Numbered from the stretch's first letter, positions 35,188 to 46,261 are shown. The stretch: 64,000 bases of DNA from Jannaschia sp. CCS1 (GCF_000013565.1 NC_007802.1:1-64000); one strand, 5' to 3'. The notes: generated from the letters alone by a model not told the origin. A program made the numbers and translations.

Positions 35188-37662
35188 TCAGGTGAGCGAC
35201 CGCTCAACCTCTTCCCGCTCGAAGATCTCGATGACATCGTCAGGGCGGATATCTTCGTAATTCTCGAACGCCATACCACATTCCTGACCGGACTGGACTT
35301 CCTTGACCTCGTCCTTGAAGCGCTTGAGCGTCTTCAGCGTGCCTTCATGGATCACAACATCGTCGCGCAGCAGGCGCACACCGGCAGAGCGGCGCGCCAC
35401 ACCTTCGGTGACGAGACAACCGGCGACGTTGCCCACGCCCGAGACCTTGAAGACCTCTTTGATGTTGGCATATCCGATGAAGTTCTCGCGGATCTCGGCC
35501 CCCAGCAGACCGGAGGCGGCAGCTTTCACGTCGTCCACAAGATCATAGATCACCGAATAATACCGGATCTCCACGCCCTTCTGGTTCGCGGCATTCCGCG
35601 CAGGCGCGTTGGCCCGGACGTTGAAGCCGATTACCGGCGTGCCTGAAGCCTCAGCCAAACCGATATCGCTCTCCGTGATCGCGCCAACACCGTAGTGCAG
35701 CACGCGAACGCGCACCTCATCGTTGCCGATCTTCTCCAGCGCCTGAACGATCGCCTCGGCAGAGCCCTGCACGTCGGCTTTCATCACCACCTGCAACTCG
35801 CGCACGTTCTCATCGGCTTTGGCATTCGCCAGAAGCTGATCGAGGGTTGTGGCGGCACCGGCGGCGGCGCGTTTGTCCTTGGCGGCTTGCTCGCGATACT
35901 CCGCGATCTCACGGGCCTGGGCTTCGGTTTCCACCACGTTGAGGACGTCACCGGCTTCGGGCGTGCCGTTCAGACCAAGCACCTCGACAGGCACCGACGG
36001 ACCGGCATCCTTCACGCGGTCGCCCTGGTCGTTGACCAGCGCGCGGACCTTACCCCACTGCTCCCCCACGACGAAGATATCGCCTTGGCGCAGCGTGCCT
36101 TTTTCCACCAGAACGGTGGCGACAGGACCGCGTCCCACATCAAGCTGTGCCTCGATCACGGCACCCTGGGCGGCACGGTCTGGGTTGGCTTTCAGCTCCA
36201 ACAGTTCCGCTTGCAGTGCGATGGCTTCCAGCAGCTCGGGCAAACCCTGACCGGTCATCGCAGAGACTTCGACGTCCTGCACTTCGCCGGACATCGCTTC
36301 CACGATCACCTCATGCTGCAACAGATCTGTGCGGACCTTTTGCGGATCGGCAGCGGGACGGTCGATCTTGTTGATCGCCACGATCATCGGCACCTCAGCC
36401 GCTTTCGCATGGGCAATCGCCTCAATCGTCTGGGGCATGACGGCGTCATCAGCCGCCACCACCAGAACCACGATGTCCGTGACCTGCGCGCCGCGGGCCC
36501 GCATGGACGTGAACGCGGCGTGGCCGGGCGTGTCGAGGAAGGACAGAACCGCACCACTTTCGGTTGTCACCTGATAGGCACCGATGTGCTGCGTGATACC
36601 GCCCGCCTCACCCGAGACCACATTGGCCTGACGGATGCGATCCAGAAGCGACGTTTTGCCGTGGTCGACGTGACCCATGATCGTGATGACCGGGGGCCGG
36701 GGCAGCAGTTTGCCTTCATCGTCTTCGACCGTGTCGATCACCTGCTCAACATCCGCGTCGGACACGCGCTGCACGCGGTGGCCGAACTCTTCGATGATCA
36801 GTTCAGCCGTATCCGCATCAATCGGCTGGTTCTGCGTGATCATCATGCCGTTGTTCATCAACGCCTTCACGACATCACCGACGCGCTCGGACATCCGGTT
36901 GGCAAGTTCGGCCACGATAATCGTCTCGGGCACCTTCACGTCGCGGATGACCTTTTCACGATCAACGGAGCCACCCATCGCCTTCTGGCGCTGGCGTTCC
37001 TGCTTCCGCTTCATGGCAGCCATGGAGCGCTGACGCCCACCTTCGCCGCCGGACATCGCCTGATTGACCGTCAATTTGCCTGCGCGACGGCCACCGCCAT
37101 CGTTGCCACGGCTCCGATTCTCGCGCTTGTTGTCCCGCTCGGGCTCGCGGCGCGCGGGGGCTGCCTTGCCGCCACCGCGGGGGGTGGCAGCTGCGGCAGG
37201 ATCCACGGCGGGCGCAGCGGCTTCCGGTGGCGCGTTGCGGCGGGCTTCTTCCTCGGCCTTACGGCGGTCGTCTTCTTCTTCCTTGGCCTTCAGCGCCTCT
37301 TCGCGCTCACGCTCTTCCCGCTCTTTGGCCTCAGCGTCGGCCCGGCGGCGATTGCGCTCTTCCTCGCGCTCGCGCTCGGCTTTCACACGCTCTTCCGCTT
37401 CCTGGCTCTCACGCGCCTTGGCGGCCTGCAACGCCTTCAGGCGCCGATCCATCTCCGCGTCTGGAACCGACTTGTCGCGCTTGCCACCTTCGGCATTTTG
37501 CGCAGCAGCAGAGGGCGCACCGGGCTTGGGCACCATAACGCGCTTGCGCTTCGTCTCGACCACCACAGATTTGGTGCGTCCACGAGAAAAGCTTTGGTTC
37601 ACGCGGCCTGACCGCGCCCCACCAGAAAGGCCAAGTGGTTTTTTTCCGTCTTGATCGCTCAT
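35188..37662 (-). CDS. infB: Translation initiation factor IF-2
   Basis: IF-2 is the GTPase that brings initiator tRNA to the ribosome. The 824-residue protein has a long charged, Arg/Glu/Ala-rich N-terminal region (about 1-270), read on the minus strand as repeated EEE/RR blocks. The G domain has [12 protein letters not shown] near residue 329, then [15 protein letters not shown] and AINKIDRP. The C-terminal domains II-IV end in [13 protein letters not shown] 37662 overlaps the ylxR stop by four bases. It is last in the rimP-nusA-ylxR-infB operon and a terminator follows. Confidence 0.97.
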   Translation of the reverse strand: MSDQDGKKPLGLSGGARSGRVNQSFSRGRTKSVVVETKRKRVMVPKPGAPSAAAQNAEGGKRDKSVPDAEMDRRLKALQAAKARESQEAEERVKAEREREEERNRRRADAEAKEREEREREEALKAKEEEDDRRKAEEEARRNAPPEAAAPAVDPAAAATPRGGGKAAPARREPERDNKRENRSRGNDGGGRRAGKLTVNQAMSGGEGGRQRSMAAMKRKQERQRQKAMGGSVDREKVIRDVKVPETIIVAELANRMSERVGDVVKALMNNGMMITQNQPIDADTAELIIEEFGHRVQRVSDADVEQVIDTVEDDEGKLLPRPPVITIMGHVDHGKTSLLDRIRQANVVSGEAGGITQHIGAYQVTTESGAVLSFLDTPGHAAFTSMRARGAQVTDIVVLVVAADDAVMPQTIEAIAHAKAAEVPMIVAINKIDRPAADPQKVRTDLLQHEVIVEAMSGEVQDVEVSAMTGQGLPELLEAIALQAELLELKANPDRAAQGAVIEAQLDVGRGPVATVLVEKGTLRQGDIFVVGEQWGKVRALVNDQGDRVKDAGPSVPVEVLGLNGTPEAGDVLNVVETEAQAREIAEYREQAAKDKRAAAGAATTLDQLLANAKADENVRELQVVMKADVQGSAEAIVQALEKIGNDEVRVRVLHYGVGAITESDIGLAEASGTPVIGFNVRANAPARNAANQKGVEIRYYSVIYDLVDDVKAAASGLLGAEIRENFIGYANIKEVFKVSGVGNVAGCLVTEGVARRSAGVRLLRDDVVIHEGTLKTLKRFKDEVKEVQSGQECGMAFENYEDIRPDDVIEIFEREEVERSLT

Positions 37663-38291
37663 GCGTTCCGTCTGTCCTTCTCGGTGGTCTGGCCACCGTC
37701 TGCTACACGCAGTCCCTGGAGTCTCATTGCGTCCTCTATAACACGAGGGCTGAGTCCACCAGCGGCAAGCGCGCCATGTATCACACTTTGGCGACCGAAT
37801 GCCAAACCCAATTCCTGGGCGGTCAGAATGCCAAAATACCGGGCCCCTTCCGGGGTCCAAAGTTTCGATTTGCCACGTTCCGACCCGTCAGAGGCCTGAA
37901 GCAGCACGCCGACGTCTGCATTCGCCAGCCAGTCTTTCACCTTCTCGAACCCCGCGACCGCTTTGCCGCCCTTCCGGGCCAGGGCAATCAGATCGGTCAC
38001 GCGGCGGGTCAGAAGCGTTTCGACCACATCCACCAGGTCGTCCTGCACGCTGACCTGCTGCTTGGCGGCGCGGGAGAAGAGGTTCTTCTTCACCGCAAGC
38101 TCCAACGCCGCACGATCCGCGCTGACCCACATACCGCGACCGGGCAGTCGGCCAAGCACATCGGGTACGACTTGATCGTCAGGCCCCACCACGAACCGGA
38201 TAAAGCCGCGCTTGGGCGCGACCTCACCGGTAGCAATGCACTTGCGCGTAGGCCCGTCGCTTCGGTCCTTATGTTGGCCACCACGAGACAT
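37659..38291 (-). CDS. ylxR: YlxR-family RNA-binding protein (DUF448)
   Basis: This 210-residue protein has an N-terminal YlxR/DUF448 domain ([21 protein letters not shown], and [17 protein letters not shown]). The C-terminal domain is L7Ae-like ([21 protein letters not shown]), the long form usual in alphaproteobacteria. It is encoded between nusA and infB and coupled to infB by ATGA. Its molecular role is not firmly known; RNA or nucleoid binding has been proposed for the family. Confidence 0.92.
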   Translation of the reverse strand: MSRGGQHKDRSDGPTRKCIATGEVAPKRGFIRFVVGPDDQVVPDVLGRLPGRGMWVSADRAALELAVKKNLFSRAAKQQVSVQDDLVDVVETLLTRRVTDLIALARKGGKAVAGFEKVKDWLANADVGVLLQASDGSERGKSKLWTPEGARYFGILTAQELGLAFGRQSVIHGALAAGGLSPRVIEDAMRLQGLRVADGGQTTEKDRRNA

Positions 38292-38313
38292 TCGCGGATC
38301 CGGGCCGAGGGCC

Positions 38314-40086
38314 TTAGCCCTCTGCCCCCTCCTGTGCGGCGGCTTCTGCTTCGGCAGCGGCGTCGGCTTCCAATTCCTCGATCGTCACCCAACCCAGTTG
38401 CAGGCGTGCGGTCATCACCATGTTCTGTGCTTCTTCCAAAGAGACTTCGAAGGGCTCCAAAAGGCCGTCGTCCTTGATGCGCTCTCCGCCTTCGGTTGTC
38501 CAACCGCCGGCCAGTTCCCAATCTGCGCAGGTAGCGAAGTCTTCCAGCGTTTTCACGCCGTCTTCGCCCAAGGCCACCAACATTTGGGGAGTAAGGCCCT
38601 CAAATGCAATGAGGCTCTCTTCAACGCCCATCTCTTTCGCCTTCTCAAGCGCCAGTTTATTCTGCGCCTCCAAATAATCGCGGGCGCGGGCCTGCAATTC
38701 TTCCGCAGTACCCTCATCAACGCCGTCGATGACCAGAAGCTCGTCCGCTTCCACATAGGCCACTTCTTCCAACGCCGTGAAGCCTTCGGAGACCAGAAGC
38801 TGCGCGAAGAACTCATCCAGGTCGAGCGTATCCATGAACAGCTTCGTGCGCTCTTCAAACTCGGCCTGACGACGCTTGGATTCCTCTTCCTCGGTCAGGA
38901 TATCGATATCAAGGTTGGTCAGCTGTGAGGCAAGACGCACGTTCTGACCGCGCCGACCAATGGCAAGGCTCAGCTGCTCATCGGGCACCACGACTTCGAT
39001 CTTCCCGGCGTCCTCATCCAGAACCACCTTGGAGACCTCGGCAGGTTGCAGCGCATTCACCAGGAACGTCGGCGCATCCTCATTCCACGGAATGATGTCG
39101 ATCTTTTCGCCCTGCAATTCGTTGACGACAGCCTGCACCCGGCTGCCGCGCATACCCACACAGGCGCCCACGGGGTCGATGCCATTGTCATAGGAAATCA
39201 CCGCAATCTTGGCACGCGACCCGGGATCGCGGGCGACGGCCTTGATCTCGATGATGCCGTCATAGATCTCGGGCACTTCCATCTTGAACAACTCGCGCAT
39301 GAACTCCGGCGCGGTGCGCGACAGGAAGATCTGATGGCCGCGGTTCTCACGGCGCACATCCTTGATGTAGCAGCGAATGCGGTCGCCGTTGCGATAGGCT
39401 TCCCGCCCGATCTTCTCGTTGCGGCGCAGCTGCGCCTCACCGGAGCCTACGTCGACGATGACGTTGCCGTATTCCTCACGCTTGACGACGCCGTTGATGA
39501 TCTCGCCCACACGGTCCTTGAACTCGGCGAACTGACGGTCACGCTCGGCTTCGCGGACCTTCTGCAAAATGACCTGCTTGGCCGATTGCGCGGCGATCCG
39601 GCCCATTTCCACGGGCGGCACTTCGTCGGCGATCATGTCACCGATCACGGGGCCGGTGGATTGATCCACGCCCTCGGTCAGGAGCTTGTCATTCTCGGTC
39701 GGCTTGCGCATGACAAAACGGCGCACGTCGCGGGTCTCCACAACCTCGCCTTCCTCATCATAGACGTGGGACTTGGCGTTGAAGACCACGACATTGGGGC
39801 GCTCGGCGGCAACCGTTGCGTCGGCATCGGCCAGCAGCATTTCGGCCTTGTCGTTTTCCAGCGTGTCTTCATCCGCCACGGTGCGCACACGGGTGAACGT
39901 GGCGCGGCCCGTCTTGCGGTCGATGGAAACGCGGATATCCAGCTCGGACCCATAGCGGGACTTTGCAGCCCGGGCGAGACTTTCTTCCATCGCCTCGACC
40001 ACCAGATTGGGGTCGATCATCTTTTCGCGGGCAACGGCTTCTGCGGTTTGCAAAAGCTCCAGCTGGTTGGCTGACGTGATGGCCAT
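38314..40086 (-). CDS. nusA: Transcription termination/antitermination factor NusA
   Basis: NusA binds RNA polymerase and nascent RNA, modulating pausing, termination and antitermination. The 590-residue protein has the N-terminal RNAP-binding domain (MAITSANQLELLQTAEAVA) and an S1 domain. The KH domains include DPVGACVGMRGSRVQAVVNEL and LSLAIGRRGQNVRLASQLT. The C-terminal helix-hairpin-helix repeats are followed by an acidic, Ala/Glu-rich tail. ATG 40086 lies four bases after the rimP stop. Confidence 0.97.
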   Translation of the reverse strand: MAITSANQLELLQTAEAVAREKMIDPNLVVEAMEESLARAAKSRYGSELDIRVSIDRKTGRATFTRVRTVADEDTLENDKAEMLLADADATVAAERPNVVVFNAKSHVYDEEGEVVETRDVRRFVMRKPTENDKLLTEGVDQSTGPVIGDMIADEVPPVEMGRIAAQSAKQVILQKVREAERDRQFAEFKDRVGEIINGVVKREEYGNVIVDVGSGEAQLRRNEKIGREAYRNGDRIRCYIKDVRRENRGHQIFLSRTAPEFMRELFKMEVPEIYDGIIEIKAVARDPGSRAKIAVISYDNGIDPVGACVGMRGSRVQAVVNELQGEKIDIIPWNEDAPTFLVNALQPAEVSKVVLDEDAGKIEVVVPDEQLSLAIGRRGQNVRLASQLTNLDIDILTEEEESKRRQAEFEERTKLFMDTLDLDEFFAQLLVSEGFTALEEVAYVEADELLVIDGVDEGTAEELQARARDYLEAQNKLALEKAKEMGVEESLIAFEGLTPQMLVALGEDGVKTLEDFATCADWELAGGWTTEGGERIKDDGLLEPFEVSLEEAQNMVMTARLQLGWVTIEELEADAAAEAEAAAQEGAEG

Positions 40087-40090
40087 ATGC

Positions 40091-40675
40091 TTAGTCCTCC
40101 GGGTTCGAGGGATCTTCCTCGATGTCGTCAAATTGTGTCTCGTTGATCAGCCCCGCGTCCTTGCGTTGCTTCAGCATTTCCTTGATCAGCTCGTCGGTCA
40201 GGACCAGCTTGGCATCGCTGAGCCAGTCGAAATTGAGGCCGACGGTCACCGTCTCCGAGCCCTGCTCCAGATTGACCAGAACTTCGTCGTCTTCCACGCC
40301 CGCCAGCACGCCCTTGAAGCGGCGCTGACCGCCAATCATTTCGGTCGTTTCCAGCTTGGCTTCATAGCCCTCGAACGTCTCAAAATCCTTCAGCCGCGTC
40401 AGGGGCCGGTCGATGCCGGGGCTGGAAACTTCCAGCGCGTAGGCATCCTCAAGCGGGTCCTCCACGTCCAGCAGGACCGAGATCGCGTTGGAGATCTGGG
40501 CGCATTCATCCACGTCGATGCCACCATCTGGGCGCTCTGCCATGATTTGCAGGGTGTTGGTCTTGCCCCCCATCACCCGGATGCGCACGACCTCAAACCC
40601 CAGCGCCTCGATCGAGGGCGTGACGATTTCCGCCATCCGGCGGTCCATGGAGGTTTTGGCGATCAGGTCAGACAT
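40091..40675 (-). CDS. rimP: Ribosome maturation factor RimP
   Basis: RimP assists 30S subunit assembly. The 194-residue protein has [20 protein letters not shown] and [41 protein letters not shown], the family hallmark, follows, then the C-terminal SH3-like domain. ATG 40675 was chosen over the long upstream extension because it matches the family N-terminus. It is the first gene of rimP-nusA-ylxR-infB. Confidence 0.95.
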   Translation of the reverse strand: MSDLIAKTSMDRRMAEIVTPSIEALGFEVVRIRVMGGKTNTLQIMAERPDGGIDVDECAQISNAISVLLDVEDPLEDAYALEVSSPGIDRPLTRLKDFETFEGYEAKLETTEMIGGQRRFKGVLAGVEDDEVLVNLEQGSETVTVGLNFDWLSDAKLVLTDELIKEMLKQRKDAGLINETQFDDIEEDPSNPED

Positions 40676-40699
40676 GCGGTGGTGAGGGGTCCTTAAAAC

Positions 40700-40723
40700 A
40701 AAAAAGCGAGCCGTGCGGCCCGC
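40700..40723 (-). terminator. Terminator of the I78-like gene at 40821
   Basis: On the minus strand GCGGGCC and GGCTCGC (one G-U pair) with loop GCAC are followed by six T (40705-40700). It separates the I78-like gene from rimP. Confidence 0.88.
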
Positions 40724-40820
40724 CTGAGTGTGTCGGTGGAGCCGAAGTGTCGGCGCCGCTGTTGATGTGGATATAGGGGGAATCACGAAGCGGCGCAAGG
40801 CCGCCCGCGACGCTTGGCGA

Positions 40821-41201
40821 TTAACCGCAATAGACGCGATCTACATAGCCGTTCTGAGTCAACGACACGTTGAGGCGCGTCGCGATGTATTGGGTCGTAC
40901 GGATCATGCCGGGATGGACGATGGCCGCATGGGATGGCATCGGCACCGCACTTTGGTGATGGCCAATGAGAGACTGGTACTGCGCGGCGCCACAGCCCTG
41001 GACCTGGACAGGTCCGCCGATGGGCCCTTGGCCTGGCAGGACCTGCACGCCGCCTTGGAGATGTCCGGGGATTGCGACACCGTTGATGTAGGATCCCCCC
41101 GCACCAGGTGCTGCCGGGGAGACGAAGATCTGCGCAGAGGCGGCTACAGGCAAAAGAGACAGGGTAAGTGCAGTGAAAATGGCTTTGCTTGAAAAGGACA
41201 T
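40821..41201 (-). CDS. Exported I78-type peptidase-inhibitor-like protein
   Basis: This 126-residue protein has a signal peptide ([23 protein letters not shown]) and a proline/glycine-rich linker. The C-terminal domain of about 55 residues matches the I78 inhibitor pattern. It opens with a Cys before QYQSLIG, has [22 protein letters not shown] in the middle and ends YCG, the Cys-Gly end of the family. I78 proteins inhibit serine proteases in some fungi. In bacteria they are mostly uncharacterised periplasmic proteins. It lies 84 bases after a second I78 gene on the same strand. Confidence 0.75.
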   Translation of the reverse strand: MSFSSKAIFTALTLSLLPVAASAQIFVSPAAPGAGGSYINGVAIPGHLQGGVQVLPGQGPIGGPVQVQGCGAAQYQSLIGHHQSAVPMPSHAAIVHPGMIRTTQYIATRLNVSLTQNGYVDRVYCG

Positions 41202-41285
41202 CTGAAGGGGACTCCGGAATGAGAAGGGCTTTGAATATGACACAAGCCTACCCTACCGCGCCGCACCGATCACCGCTGGAATCCC

Positions 41286-41561
41286 CTACCCGCAAGCGAC
41301 CGATACGACGACACCATCTGCGTCGAAATACGCGTGGGTGCGATCCGGCCTGAGTGCCTGGACAGGCTCTGCCCCCGGACCGATCAATTGCAGTGGATGA
41401 ACATTGGGCAACGCGCCCATCGTACGGACATTTTGACCCACAAGCGTTTGCAGCCGTGCGGCCTCACAGGTTTCGGGAACGGCGGCGCGCCCGGACGGCG
41501 CGGCAGCAGGAGTGCACCCGGCGCAAACTAGCGCGCCGGTGATCAGAAGCGTAAATCGCAT
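41286..41561 (-). CDS. I78-type peptidase-inhibitor-like lipoprotein
   Basis: This 91-residue protein has a short signal segment ending LVCAGC, a probable though atypical lipobox (Cys at -3). The I78-like domain starts TCEAARLQTLVGQNVRTMG and ends YFDADGVVVSVACG with the conserved terminal Cys-Gly. It has an Arg-Pro-Asp-Arg (ALRPDRTHAYFD) where the reactive region lies in the family. It is paired in tandem with the larger I78 protein at 40821, probably by duplication. Confidence 0.78.
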   Translation of the reverse strand: MRFTLLITGALVCAGCTPAAAPSGRAAVPETCEAARLQTLVGQNVRTMGALPNVHPLQLIGPGAEPVQALRPDRTHAYFDADGVVVSVACG

Positions 41562-41641
41562 GGTGGATATCCTTCCGTTGCGTTGTGCCCGAGTTTGTCC
41601 CAGTCTCGGGTGAAATCAAGTCTCTGGGAGAAGACATAAAA

Positions 41642-42754
<1,113 letters not shown>

Positions 42755-42760
42755 GCGCCG

Positions 42761-43360
42761 ATGTCCGATCACTACCTTTTTCATCTGACGTTCGACGTTC
42801 GCCACGACGCGCCGCCGCAGCTTATGGCCGCCTTGGCAAAGCGGGCGGGCGGGGACGTGCCGTCGACCGAGGATATGGGCGATCTGCCTCCCATCGTGCA
42901 GGATTATCTGCGCGGTGGCGGGGTGCCCGGAGATGGCGTCTATTGCTTCTACAATCGCGGGCCGCGGAGCAAGTTCATCGACGGGACGTTGGTCGAGATC
43001 GGCTGGGAGCCCCATGAAGGCAGTCATACCCTGCGCATGGCGCAAACCTTCCACGATGACGAATACTGGAATGGCGGCCTCTACTACATCCACTGGCTGT
43101 ATCAGTTTGTGGCCGACGACGGTCCGATTGGTACGATGCAGCAAACCAACGGCAACGAGCCCGCATCGATCCTGACGAAGGTGGGTGACGATATCATCGA
43201 GACGAAATTGGCCTACAACCCCGGAAAATACTGGCCGGGGCCCGGGCAGCCGAAACCTGATCCTGACACGCCCATGATCATCGAAAAAAGCACGGCCTTC
43301 CCGCTATCTGAAATGATGGAGGGACTGGCAATGTTCGCAGATGGCCATAGCTACGAATAA
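42761..43360 (+). CDS. Conserved protein of unknown function
   Basis: This 199-residue cytoplasmic-looking protein has no signal peptide and no domain I recognise. It is rich in aromatic residues in the middle (DDEYWNGGLYYIHWLYQFVAD, residues 104-124). It has a proline-rich WPGPGQPKPDPDTP stretch before the C-terminus. It starts six bases after adhC, so it is likely an operon partner. Any role in formaldehyde metabolism would be guilt by association only. Confidence 0.7.
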   Translation: MSDHYLFHLTFDVRHDAPPQLMAALAKRAGGDVPSTEDMGDLPPIVQDYLRGGGVPGDGVYCFYNRGPRSKFIDGTLVEIGWEPHEGSHTLRMAQTFHDDEYWNGGLYYIHWLYQFVADDGPIGTMQQTNGNEPASILTKVGDDIIETKLAYNPGKYWPGPGQPKPDPDTPMIIEKSTAFPLSEMMEGLAMFADGHSYE

Positions 43361-43416
43361 GCCCCTTTTCTCTGAATGCGGCTTTGCCGCTCCCTTTGCC
43401 TCGAAAGGAAATGTAT

Positions 43417-43854
43417 ATGAAACTCTTCTCTCTCCTGACAGGACTTGGCCTTGCGGCGACGCTGACCGTCTCGGCCCAGGCCGAAGGATGGACCGTGACC
43501 GATTTCTCGTCCCTGCCTGATCGTGACACCTGCATGAACTACGCGGAAACCACGTTTAACACCTATCGCACACGCTTTGGCAGCGACGGCTTCACCGGGC
43601 GGTCAACCTGGACCATCGGCGGCTATGACCTGCGCGGCGAAGTGGTGGACGGCCTGTTCATCTGCGCAGACGAAAGCGGCCAGGTCGCGCCGTTCCTCGT
43701 GGTCTACAACGTCGATGACGACAGCGATGCGCGTGAAACCATCGCCGACCGTCTTGGCGACATCTGGGACGAGATCGTGGAAGGCAATGGCGTGCCCGGC
43801 GGCATCCCGCAGCCCACACCCGTTCCCGGCGGCGGTGGCGGCGGCACCAAGTAA
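43417..43854 (+). CDS. Exported protein of unknown function with Gly/Pro tail
   Basis: This 145-residue protein has signal peptide MKLFSLLTGLGLAATLTVSAQA. A compact mature domain contains two Cys residues (DTCMNYAETTF and LFICADES), probably disulfide-bonded. The tail GGIPQPTPVPGGGGGGTK is low-complexity. I set the start at ATG 43417, at proper distance from AAAGGA; ATG 43411 is also possible. It is followed by a GNAT gene after three bases. Confidence 0.72.
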   Translation: MKLFSLLTGLGLAATLTVSAQAEGWTVTDFSSLPDRDTCMNYAETTFNTYRTRFGSDGFTGRSTWTIGGYDLRGEVVDGLFICADESGQVAPFLVVYNVDDDSDARETIADRLGDIWDEIVEGNGVPGGIPQPTPVPGGGGGGTK

Positions 43855-43857
43855 GCC

Positions 43858-44355
43858 ATGGAAACGGGTCTTGCGATCCGACAGGCCGGGGTGACCGACG
43901 CCCCGGCTCTGTCATCTTTGCTGATGCCAGTGTTTCGCGCAGGCGATACCTATACCATCGACCCGGACATATCGCCGGACGATGCGGTCGCCTATTGGAC
44001 CTCGCCAGAAAAAACCACCTACCTTGCTCAGCGAAACGGTCAGGTCCTTGGCACCTATTACATCCGCCCCAACCAGGGCGGCGGTGGAGCCCATGTCTGC
44101 AACTGCGGCTACATCACGGCGCCCGAAGCCCGGGGGCAAGGGATCGCCCGGCACATGCTGGATCATTCCCTGAACGAGGCCGTTTTGCAGGGCTACCGTG
44201 CGATGCAGTTCAATTTTGTCGCGTCCACCAACACGCGCGCCATCGAAACCTGGAAGCGCGCCGATTTCTCCGTCGTGGGGCGGCTTCCCGGCGCTTTCCA
44301 TCACCCGACCGAGGGGTATGTGGATGCACTGGTGATGTACCGAAACCTCCGCTAG
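43858..44355 (+). CDS. GNAT family N-acetyltransferase
   Basis: This 165-residue acetyltransferase has CNCGYITAPEARGQGIARHMLDHSL, whose GQGIA is the acetyl-CoA pyrophosphate loop (about residues 76-100). MQFNFVASTNTRAIETWKRADF follows, the classical late GNAT motif. The substrate is unknown. It starts three bases after the stop of the exported protein at 43417, so the pair is likely co-transcribed. Confidence 0.92.
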   Translation: METGLAIRQAGVTDAPALSSLLMPVFRAGDTYTIDPDISPDDAVAYWTSPEKTTYLAQRNGQVLGTYYIRPNQGGGGAHVCNCGYITAPEARGQGIARHMLDHSLNEAVLQGYRAMQFNFVASTNTRAIETWKRADFSVVGRLPGAFHHPTEGYVDALVMYRNLR

Positions 44356-44406
44356 GACTGATGCTCCGGTCACTCCGACCAGACGTGTAGACAAGGGAGA
44401 ACCGCC

Positions 44407-45126
44407 ATGGCCAATGATACTCCGCTCCTCGCCGTCCTGATTGACGCCGACAATACCTCCCACAAGCACGCCCAGGCGATTTTTGAGGAGATCGCCCGGT
44501 TCGGCGAAGCCTCGGTGCGGCGCATCTACGGGGATTTCAGCTCCACCCACATGAAGGGATGGTCAGGCGTGCAGGCGGAATATGGGATCGTGCCATTTCA
44601 CCAGCCCGCCAATACAGTCGGCAAGAATGCCTCGGACATCGCGCTGGTGATTGATGCGATGGATGTGCTGCATTCGGGCCGGTTCGACGGCTTCGTTCTG
44701 GTCTCCTCCGACAGTGATTTCACCCGTCTGGCCAGTCGCATCCGCGAGCAGGGTCTGGACGTCTACGGGATCGGCCAGCAGAAAACACCGGAAGCCTTCC
44801 GCAAAGCCTGCAAACGCTTCATCTTCATCGAGAACATTCTGCCAGACCAACCCAAGGGCACGCCAGCCGCCAAGGCAGACCCCAAGCCGGACGCAGCCCC
44901 CCTGAACGAGGCGCGTGATCTGATCTTTCGCGCGATGGAAGCGATCGAGCAGGAAGATGATTGGTATTCTCTCGGTCAGCTGGGTCAATACATGACCGCC
45001 GCCAACCCGGATTTCGACACGCGGACATATGGCAAAAAGAAGCTGAGCGATCTGGTCGAAAGCCTGAAGATGCTGGAGGTGAAGCGGGGGCAGGGCAACC
45101 AGCTTTTGGTGCGCAGACTGGATTGA
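44407..45126 (+). CDS. NYN-domain ribonuclease-like protein with LOTUS/OST-HTH domain
   Basis: This 239-residue protein joins an N-terminal NYN (LabA/DUF88, PIN-like) domain to a C-terminal OST-HTH/LOTUS domain. The NYN domain has LAVLIDADNTS with candidate catalytic Asp residues and FVLVSSDSDFTRLASRIREQG. The LOTUS domain spans about 165-238 (WYSLGQLGQYMTAANPDF, KKLSDLVESLKML). NYN domains are predicted metal-dependent RNases and LOTUS domains bind RNA, so RNA processing or decay is a reasonable inference. Its stop overlaps the next ATG (TGATG). Confidence 0.9.
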   Translation: MANDTPLLAVLIDADNTSHKHAQAIFEEIARFGEASVRRIYGDFSSTHMKGWSGVQAEYGIVPFHQPANTVGKNASDIALVIDAMDVLHSGRFDGFVLVSSDSDFTRLASRIREQGLDVYGIGQQKTPEAFRKACKRFIFIENILPDQPKGTPAAKADPKPDAAPLNEARDLIFRAMEAIEQEDDWYSLGQLGQYMTAANPDFDTRTYGKKKLSDLVESLKMLEVKRGQGNQLLVRRLD

Positions 45127-45581
45127 TGGCGATGCGCCTGTGGTTGGTGTCAGCGCAGGACAAGCCCGCGCTCGCCCAAGCCTATTCCGCTTACATGGCC
45201 GAACTCGTGCCGCACGAGGTCCAGATAACGCCAGATCCGTATTTCGACCTCTACTGGCAGGAGCCATCTGACCGGTTTCCCTACGTTTTTGGCGATGGCA
45301 AACCCGAGGGCTTCGCCTTCATTCGCAGGCCGGATGAGCCGGACCTTGAGTTTGAGATGGCCGAGTTCTGCATCTACACCGCCGGGCGACGGAGTGGAAT
45401 CGGGACGCACATCTTGCGGGACATCTCCAAACGTCATCCGGGACGGTGGGAGGTATCTGTTCTGATGACGAACGCCGCGGGCCTCGCGTTCTGGCCCAAA
45501 GCCTTACGAGCCACCAAGGTTCAGGACCTTAGGATGCAGGAAGACGATATTTCTCGGGATTACCGGTTTACGGCGACCTAA
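45126..45581 (+). CDS. GNAT-like acetyltransferase
   Basis: This 151-residue protein has EMAEFCIYTAGRRSGIGTHILRDI, containing an RxSGIG acetyl-CoA loop. The second half is VSVLMTNAAGLAFWPKAL, typical of small GNATs. ATG 45126 overlaps the NYN gene stop; a second Met at 45132 is an alternative. It is convergent with the tetR gene, with stops overlapping by four bases. The target is unknown. Confidence 0.82.
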   Translation: MAMRLWLVSAQDKPALAQAYSAYMAELVPHEVQITPDPYFDLYWQEPSDRFPYVFGDGKPEGFAFIRRPDEPDLEFEMAEFCIYTAGRRSGIGTHILRDISKRHPGRWEVSVLMTNAAGLAFWPKALRATKVQDLRMQEDDISRDYRFTAT

Positions 45582-46210
45582 CCCATCGCCCGGGGGACAC
45601 GGCGATATCGGGCCAGGAATGTCCGCACGGCCTCGTCCACGATACGGTCCAGTTCTTCTTCAGCCGGATCCTTTTCGATCCCGAACATGACCTTCAGCAT
45701 CAGATCTGTGCGGCACAGTTGCGCCAGCTGATCGGCGGCCAACAGCGGGTCTTCGATATCCAGCACCGCGCGGGCTTTGTCGCTGCACAGAAAGCCCGCG
45801 ATTTTCTCGCCCCAATGTTTGGGTCCGCTGGCGTAGAAGGTCTCGCCCAATTCCGGGAAGCGCTTGGCTTCGGCGACGCAGACACGAAACATGTCCTGGC
45901 CAAAATCGCTGACGAAGAAAGTGATCAGCTTTTTGCAGATCACGCAGAGCTTCTCTTCAACGCTCAGTCCCGTCTGCTGAAACAGAACCTCAACCTCGGA
46001 TTGGGCGTCACATTCCTGGCGAAGCACCTCCAGAAACAGATGCTGCTTATCGGGGAAGTAGCTGTAGAGCGTGGCCTTGGACACGCCCGCATCGCGCGCG
46101 ATCTCATCCACGGATGCGCCTTCAAACCCCTCACGCATGAAGACGGCGCGCGCACCGGCGATGACCTGGTCGAACTTGCGACCTTTCTTGATCTGCATTT
46201 CTGCGTTCAT
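45578..46210 (-). CDS. TetR/AcrR family transcriptional regulator
   Basis: This 210-residue regulator has the N-terminal helix-turn-helix typical of TetR (FDQVIAGARAVFMREGFEGASVDEIARDAGVSKATLYSYFPDKQHLF across residues 14-58). The C-terminal ligand and dimer domain resembles AcrR C-terminal DUF regions. It is divergent from the AEC transporter at 46326, with a palindrome in the shared 115-base region. It therefore probably controls itself and the transporter. Confidence 0.93.
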   Translation of the reverse strand: MNAEMQIKKGRKFDQVIAGARAVFMREGFEGASVDEIARDAGVSKATLYSYFPDKQHLFLEVLRQECDAQSEVEVLFQQTGLSVEEKLCVICKKLITFFVSDFGQDMFRVCVAEAKRFPELGETFYASGPKHWGEKIAGFLCSDKARAVLDIEDPLLAADQLAQLCRTDLMLKVMFGIEKDPAEEELDRIVDEAVRTFLARYRRVPRAMG

Positions 46211-46242
46211 TTTGTTGGCGTCTCTCTCCTGCCATCTATTGT

Positions 46243-46261
46243 AAACTGCTTAGTTCAGTTT
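46243..46261. promoter_or_regulatory. Predicted TetR-family operator
   Basis: AAACTG (46243-46248) and CAGTTT (46256-46261) form a perfect inverted repeat with 7-base spacer. An overlapping AACT-4-AGTT dyad lies within it. It sits 33 bases before tetR and 65 before the AEC gene, as expected for divergent control. Confidence 0.65.

Noticed and set aside
35695-37611. A 638-codon open frame antisense to infB
   Set aside because: It is explained by the GC-rich codons of infB; the translation is low-complexity with His/Arg/Gly bias and no recognisable domain.
39046-40074. A 342-codon open frame antisense to nusA
   Set aside because: It lies wholly inside nusA in the opposite direction and reads as a composition shadow.
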